Shown one piece after another: positions 32,533 through 36,352 of a stretch of DNA of 36,352 bases (within the stretch, counting starts at the first letter, position 1; every line of letters starts with the position of its first letter). The translations under genes and the position numbers were made by a program. The stretch is from Desulfobacteraceae bacterium (GTDB taxonomy: Bacteria > Desulfobacterota > Desulfobacteria > Desulfobacterales > Desulfosarcinaceae), in NCBI GenBank assembly GCA_013003715.1, contig JABDIN010000113.1, forward strand, positions 1 through 36,352. Direction: 5' to 3'. A model generated the notes under the pieces. The model searched no databases. It saw only the letters and a list, made by a program, of their open reading frames with translations, and had not been told where the DNA came from.

Positions 32533-32568
32533 AAAAAACCGATGTACCCGATGCCGTACATCGGGTAC
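32533..32568 (-). terminator. terminator/alternative hairpins directly before mnmE
   Basis: On the minus strand, CCGATGTAC pairs with GTACATCGG (9 bp, loop of 8), followed directly by six T ending two bases before the mnmE ATG. An overlapping, mutually exclusive stem pairs GTACCCGATG (32568-32559) with CATCGGGTAC (32553-32544). The pair resembles a terminator/antiterminator switch, or simply a terminator between jag and mnmE. Confidence 0.72.
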
Positions 32569-32605
32569 GCTAATGCTTAGTCGAAATCGTTCAAGATCAA
32601 AGGGT

Positions 32606-33412
32606 TCAGTTTTTGGTTTTTTTCCTTTTTTTGGGAAAAATCATTAACCGCCGGTAATATCCCTCGCCAATACTCTGTGTCCGGACTCCGTTATCCTTTT
32701 TCAAATGAAGGTGTACGATCCGCCGATCGTGGGCGTTCATCTGTCCCAAGGTCATTGGTTTGCCAACACGTTTGGCTTTCTGTGCTGATCGAGTGGCAAG
32801 TTTCACCAAGTTTTCCCGCCGGGTGTCCAGATAGCCCTCTACATCCACAAGTACCCGGATCCGTTTTGCATTTTTTTTATTGACGATTTTTTCAACCAAA
32901 TATTGAATAGCTTCGAGGGTATGTCCTCTTTTGCCGATAAGAACGGCGTTTTGACCACCCTCTACATTATATATGATCTTATCTTTATGCCGTTGAACGC
33001 TGACACTGGCATTTTCGGAAATCTTTTTTACAATCGTTTCAACAACCTGTTTACCAAAGGCTACAATCTCATCGTCAACTGGTTCCGATTTGTCCTCGAT
33101 CGTTTCTTCCTTGGCCTTGGGCTGGTACTCTGTATCCTGAAAGGCGGCAGCCACGAGATTTTTTGCATGTTCACGGGGCTGCATGTCCTTTAAATTCTCG
33201 GTGGGTGGTGCGCTCCTTTTTTCCTTATTGTCGCCGGGCTTGATAAACACACGTATTTTGGCTTTTTTAACGCCAACAAGTCCGAAAATTCCACTGGAGC
33301 CATAAGAAATAATGTCGTGTTTGATGTCATCCGGATTCATATCCAGTTTCTGTCCGGCTAATTCGAGAGCCTTTTCAATACTTTTTGCAGTGAATTCCAT
33401 AGTTTTTGGCAT
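32606..33412 (-). CDS. jag: Jag/KhpB-type RNA-binding protein
   Basis: This 268-residue protein has the N-terminal Jag domain (MEFTAKSIEKALELA...FGLVGVKKAKIRV), a charged linker, a KH domain (NAVLIGKRGHTLEAIQYLVEKIV) and a C-terminal R3H motif (DRRIVHLHL). It is the usual partner downstream of yidC and binds RNA; in other bacteria it acts with KhpA. The start at 33412 follows GGAGG and avoids overlap with yidC. Confidence 0.95.
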   Translation of the reverse strand: MPKTMEFTAKSIEKALELAGQKLDMNPDDIKHDIISYGSSGIFGLVGVKKAKIRVFIKPGDNKEKRSAPPTENLKDMQPREHAKNLVAAAFQDTEYQPKAKEETIEDKSEPVDDEIVAFGKQVVETIVKKISENASVSVQRHKDKIIYNVEGGQNAVLIGKRGHTLEAIQYLVEKIVNKKNAKRIRVLVDVEGYLDTRRENLVKLATRSAQKAKRVGKPMTLGQMNAHDRRIVHLHLKKDNGVRTQSIGEGYYRRLMIFPKKRKKTKN

Positions 33413-33428
33413 TAAAAAACCTCCAGCC

Positions 33429-35093
33429 TTATGCATATTTTTTTTGAATGTAAAACTGTTGTGCCATGGAAAAGAGATTGCTGACCAACCAGTACAAGAC
33501 CAGGCCGGATGAAAAATTGATAAATATAAAGGTAAAGACCACTGGCATGATCATCATCATTTTGGCTTGAGCCGGATCACCCGGCGGTGGTGACATCTTT
33601 TGTTGCAGCAGCATGGATGCGCCCATGATAATGGTCAGTACCGGTATCCCATAGGGCGCCTGCATGAATGGGATGGAAAAATCGAAACTGAAGAGCCTGT
33701 CCGGAGCGGATAAATCATTGATCCAAAGCATGAAGGGGGCATGTCTTAGCTCGATGGCCTGATACAGCATTCTATAAAGAGCGAAAAAAACCGGAATCTG
33801 GAGAACCATTGGAAGGCATCCCCCCATTGGATTGATTTTATACGCCTTATACAGGCCCATGAGTTCCTGATTCATCCTTTTTTTGTCGTCTTTGTAACGC
33901 TCACGAAGATCAGCCATCAATGGCTGTATTTTCTTCATATCGTTCATGGACTTATAACTTTTATTACCCAATGGCCATAAAAGCAATTTTGTCATGATGG
34001 TCAGAATAATGATGGCAATGCCGTAGTTCGGTATAAATCCGTAAACAAAATTCATGATATACAAACAGGGTATGGCGATGAATTTAAACCATCCAAAATC
34101 GACGGCTTTGTCCAGCTCACCATCAATTTGTTTTAGGATACGGATGCTTTTGGGTCCGATGAACAATTTATTTTCGTAGGTCCGCTGGGTACCCGGTGAT
34201 ACAACGGCCGCGGGAAACACCATTTGGCTATGCCATATATCATCGACCAAACTGATTTTCATTTTAGCGTCTGTCGCCGTATCCAGTATAAGGCTGGAGA
34301 TGAAATATTGGTCCTGAATCGATATCCATTTAATCATGCCCGCATAAGTATCTTTTTCCTTAATTTTCTTTTCTTTTATCTGGGTGATTTTTCCATCGAT
34401 GAGAGCACTGGGTCCTTGAAATCCGAATGATTTCTGGTTGGCGTCCCGCTTGTTGGTCAGATCCAGCGCCACTTCTTCCTGAAAAACCTGATCACTCTGG
34501 TTGATGATTGTGAGGTCCAGATCAATCAGATAGGAATTAGGGAAAAAGGTAAATTGCTTTTCAACCACAATCCCCTGGGAGCTGATCCACTGAAAAGCGA
34601 TGGATCGCTCGGTATCGGATACTGAAATGGTGGATTCATCGGTATCGGCAACAAATATTCCCTGTTCCAGGCCGCCCAGGAGCGGATTCCCGGACAAGAG
34701 CTGCAACATGCCGTTGCCGTTATCCTGTTGTATCAACTCTTTCAGCGGAGAATCCGCGTCAATGGTCTCGGTGTAGTCTTTTAGTACATAGGAGGTGAAG
34801 ACGGCGCCTTGTTCCGAGATCTCGATCCGGTATAGGGGTGTATTAATTTCCAGCTGCCGGGCGGTTCGATCCACCGGCATTGGTGGTATCGAAGCCACTG
34901 ACGGTTGAATAATACTTTCCGTTGACGGTGTTGTTGTTTCAGGCTGATTATAAGGAATTGTCTCGGCAGGGTTTTCTTGGGTACTCTGTTCTGATGGCGG
35001 CGGTGGCACGGGTGTTTTCGCGAAAAAAACACTCCATAGGAAGAAAACCAGAAATGAAAGTGCTATAGCCAACAATACACGCGATTGTTCCAT
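33429..35093 (-). CDS. yidC: membrane protein insertase YidC
   Basis: This 554-residue protein is the Gram-negative type: an N-terminal membrane anchor (5-24), a Pro/Thr-rich linker, a large periplasmic P1 domain (about 75-320) and the conserved five-helix insertase core ending with YIQKKYA. The positively charged hydrophilic groove loop and the KKIQPLMADLRERYKDDKKRMNQE segment are present. The start at 35093 follows GGAG with good spacing. It inserts and folds inner-membrane proteins with Sec. Confidence 0.97.
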   Translation of the reverse strand: MEQSRVLLAIALSFLVFFLWSVFFAKTPVPPPPSEQSTQENPAETIPYNQPETTTPSTESIIQPSVASIPPMPVDRTARQLEINTPLYRIEISEQGAVFTSYVLKDYTETIDADSPLKELIQQDNGNGMLQLLSGNPLLGGLEQGIFVADTDESTISVSDTERSIAFQWISSQGIVVEKQFTFFPNSYLIDLDLTIINQSDQVFQEEVALDLTNKRDANQKSFGFQGPSALIDGKITQIKEKKIKEKDTYAGMIKWISIQDQYFISSLILDTATDAKMKISLVDDIWHSQMVFPAAVVSPGTQRTYENKLFIGPKSIRILKQIDGELDKAVDFGWFKFIAIPCLYIMNFVYGFIPNYGIAIIILTIMTKLLLWPLGNKSYKSMNDMKKIQPLMADLRERYKDDKKRMNQELMGLYKAYKINPMGGCLPMVLQIPVFFALYRMLYQAIELRHAPFMLWINDLSAPDRLFSFDFSIPFMQAPYGIPVLTIIMGASMLLQQKMSPPPGDPAQAKMMMIMPVVFTFIFINFSSGLVLYWLVSNLFSMAQQFYIQKKYA

Positions 35094-35237
35094 GTTAATT
35101 CTCCAAGAATAAAAATGTACGGGCTTCACCCGCCATGTTGAAACAGTATCACCAAATAGGTAGTGTTTTTATTTTGAGGAGGGATTTCAGGCGCTTGCAA
35201 CGAATATCGTGTTTCGATAAATAGAATTGGCATGCGA

Positions 35238-35468
35238 TCATTCCGGGACAGGATCATAACCTCCCGCATGAAAGGGATGACATCTTAAAATACGCTTCAC
35301 CGAAAGATACGTTCCTTTAAAGGGTCCGTGACGTAATATCGCTTCGTGGGCATATGTGGAGCAACTTGGGATGTATCGACATGAAGGGTGTAGAAGTGGT
35401 GATACAAACAGCTTGTATATCTTAATGGTTTTTAAGGCACCAATTTGAATTAGGGCGTTAACTTTCAA
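35238..35468 (-). CDS. yidD: membrane protein insertion efficiency factor YidD
   Basis: This 76-residue protein has the YidD pattern: an amphipathic N-terminal helix, [22 protein letters not shown] with three conserved Cys/Tyr positions, and [18 protein letters not shown] at the C-terminus. It helps YidC-dependent insertion. Its first codons overlap the end of rnpA by 11 bp. Confidence 0.95.
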   Translation of the reverse strand: MKVNALIQIGALKTIKIYKLFVSPLLHPSCRYIPSCSTYAHEAILRHGPFKGTYLSVKRILRCHPFHAGGYDPVPE

Positions 35469-35814
35469 CTTTCTCCGGTATTTTCAAATAAAGTTGATTA
35501 AAATCCCGATATGCCTGTTCACTTCCTATTAATGCTGCCGAACGTTTTGCAATGACGTTAATATCCCAATTGCCTATAATGTTATGCCTACGAGTCCGAA
35601 AATACTCACGGGAATATCGCTTTAATCTGTTGCGCGTCGCAGCCTTTCCAACCTTCCTCGTAACCGTAACACCGTGGCGCCATGTGGATCGATCATTTTC
35701 ACGGACGATGGCAATGAAATGTCGGCTGTAAATTTTTCTTCCCGTTTTCGATAATGTGAGAAATTGTTCTCTTTTTCGAAGTCTGTCTGCCTTGGTGTAC
35801 GCGTTCAAGCCCAA
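35458..35814 (-). CDS. rnpA: ribonuclease P protein component
   Basis: This 118-residue basic protein is the RNase P protein: N-terminal [10 protein letters not shown], then [10 protein letters not shown] and the RNR-type signature [20 protein letters not shown] that binds the RNA subunit. It matures the 5' ends of tRNAs. It is between rpmH and yidD in the standard order. Confidence 0.95.
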   Translation of the reverse strand: MGLNAYTKADRLRKREQFLTLSKTGRKIYSRHFIAIVRENDRSTWRHGVTVTRKVGKAATRNRLKRYSREYFRTRRHNIIGNWDINVIAKRSAALIGSEQAYRDFNQLYLKIPEKVES

Positions 35815-35951
35815 ATATTAAAAACCTATTCCCATCGAATGTTGTGTGCCGTTCTTTATTGATCGTTTTGGGTGGTTCCGGTGTGATAATGTGTGCTGGG
35901 TGTTGCCGGCAACCGGAACGGAATATTGGTTTAAATACGGACCCTCTGAAC

Positions 35952-36086
35952 CTATATTCCCAGTCTTTTTCTTCCTTTGGCCCGTCTGCGATTGATAAGC
36001 CGCCGGCCTTGCTTTGTAGACATTCTTTTGCGAAATCCATGTGTTCTTGCCCGTTTGATTCGGCTGGGCTGATACGTTCTTTTCAT
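35952..36086 (-). CDS. rpmH: 50S ribosomal protein L34
   Basis: A short minus-strand ORF encodes 44 residues starting [18 protein letters not shown] and ending with the [12 protein letters not shown] tail, the invariant pattern and usual length of bacterial L34. The ATG is at 36086 with an AGGA upstream. It lies 137 bp before rnpA, which is typical; a GTTCCGG (35875-35881)/CCGGAAC (35913-35919) inverted repeat occupies the gap. Confidence 0.97.
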   Translation of the reverse strand: MKRTYQPSRIKRARTHGFRKRMSTKQGRRLINRRRAKGRKRLGI

Positions 36087-36352
36087 CCTGATAACTTCCT
36101 ATATTTTTGTCATTATAACAGCGGCTTAGTAATATGTACATCCGATAAACCACCTGTGGCGTTTGGCATAATCCGCGATCATAAACATATCATTTACGGG
36201 TTGTCAAGATTCAATTGCAGGATCAACAGGGTAACCGCATTTGGAATTATGAGTTCAAAACCTTTAGCAGGTAATCATTATCCCATCCGGCCCTGAGTCG
36301 TTTGGCTTTGATACTCTTTTTCTCTGTATTTTCCCTTTTTATCATGTTCAAC
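36087..36352. other. region upstream of rpmH, possibly leading to oriC
   Basis: No gene is seen in these 266 bp. Besides the rpmH promoter it holds a short CCACCTGTGG inverted repeat. I found no DnaA box (TTATNCACA) on either strand; oriC/dnaA, if adjacent, begin beyond the window. Confidence 0.5.
36179..36207 (-). promoter_or_regulatory. rpmH promoter
   Basis: On the minus strand TTGACA (36207-36202) and TTATGA (36184-36179) are separated by exactly 17 bases. The -35 is perfect and the -10 moderate. Transcription would start about 85 bp upstream of rpmH and likely runs through rnpA, yidD and yidC. Confidence 0.65.

Noticed and set aside
36087-36352. oriC in the terminal 266 bp
   Set aside because: Gene order suggests it is near, but no DnaA boxes or AT-rich repeats are visible here.

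Overview
The window looks like a chromosomal segment from an anaerobic Desulfobacterota-type (delta-proteobacterial, probably sulfate-reducing) organism. This is inferred from an rnfCDGEAB sodium/proton-pumping ferredoxin:NAD oxidoreductase operon, oadG/oadB-type sodium-pump decarboxylase subunits, a methylmalonyl-CoA-mutase-like B12-fold protein, many sigma-54/Fe-S-type proteins and a moderate GC content. The right end is the classic origin-proximal block, rpmH-rnpA-yidD-yidC-jag-mnmE on the minus strand, with a perfect 16-bp parS site against the mnmE stop codon. oriC and dnaA are therefore probably just beyond the window.

Left part (1-6.3 kb): a minus-strand sigma-54 activator with a degenerate receiver domain faces, across about 420 bp, a plus-strand cluster. 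The gap carries a near-perfect -24/-12 promoter and two tandem palindromic upstream sites 30 bp apart. The cluster encodes a small, highly charged protein, a SpeD-like pyruvoyl decarboxylase, a FemAB/GNAT-type acyltransferase, an ATP-grasp ligase and a fold-type III PLP decarboxylase, with the last three genes overlapping or nearly so. No spermidine synthase is present. I read this as a dedicated biosynthetic pathway for an amine-containing, peptide-like small molecule (decarboxylation, ligation, acylation). It is the most interesting and least described system here.

Middle part: DksA-like, HU and cold-shock genes with clear terminators (6.7-7.9 kb); a TPR protein and a B12-fold protein lacking the cobalamin-ligating His (8.1-9.2 kb); a MarR regulator with a 22-bp palindromic operator in its own promoter, followed by an isochorismatase-like hydrolase and an HSL-type esterase (9.5-11.7 kb); then the rnf operon with an FNR/Hcp-like box upstream, followed by a tandem universal-stress protein (11.8-18.4 kb). 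On the minus strand from 25.6 kb down to 18.4 kb there is a BMP-family nucleoside-type ABC importer (binding protein, a strong intercistronic hairpin, double ATPase, two permeases), an Rrf2 regulator with three Cys, and a long-chain acyl-CoA synthetase.

Right part: oadG-oadB without an alpha subunit, an ABM-domain protein, a rubredoxin-DUF2231 fusion, a 103-nt inverted repeat between convergent genes, a PrmA-like methyltransferase with a nine-base homopolymer, an unknown protein plus a YkgJ-type cysteine-cluster protein, parS, and the origin-proximal block. No tRNA, rRNA, CRISPR array, insertion sequence or phage gene was seen.
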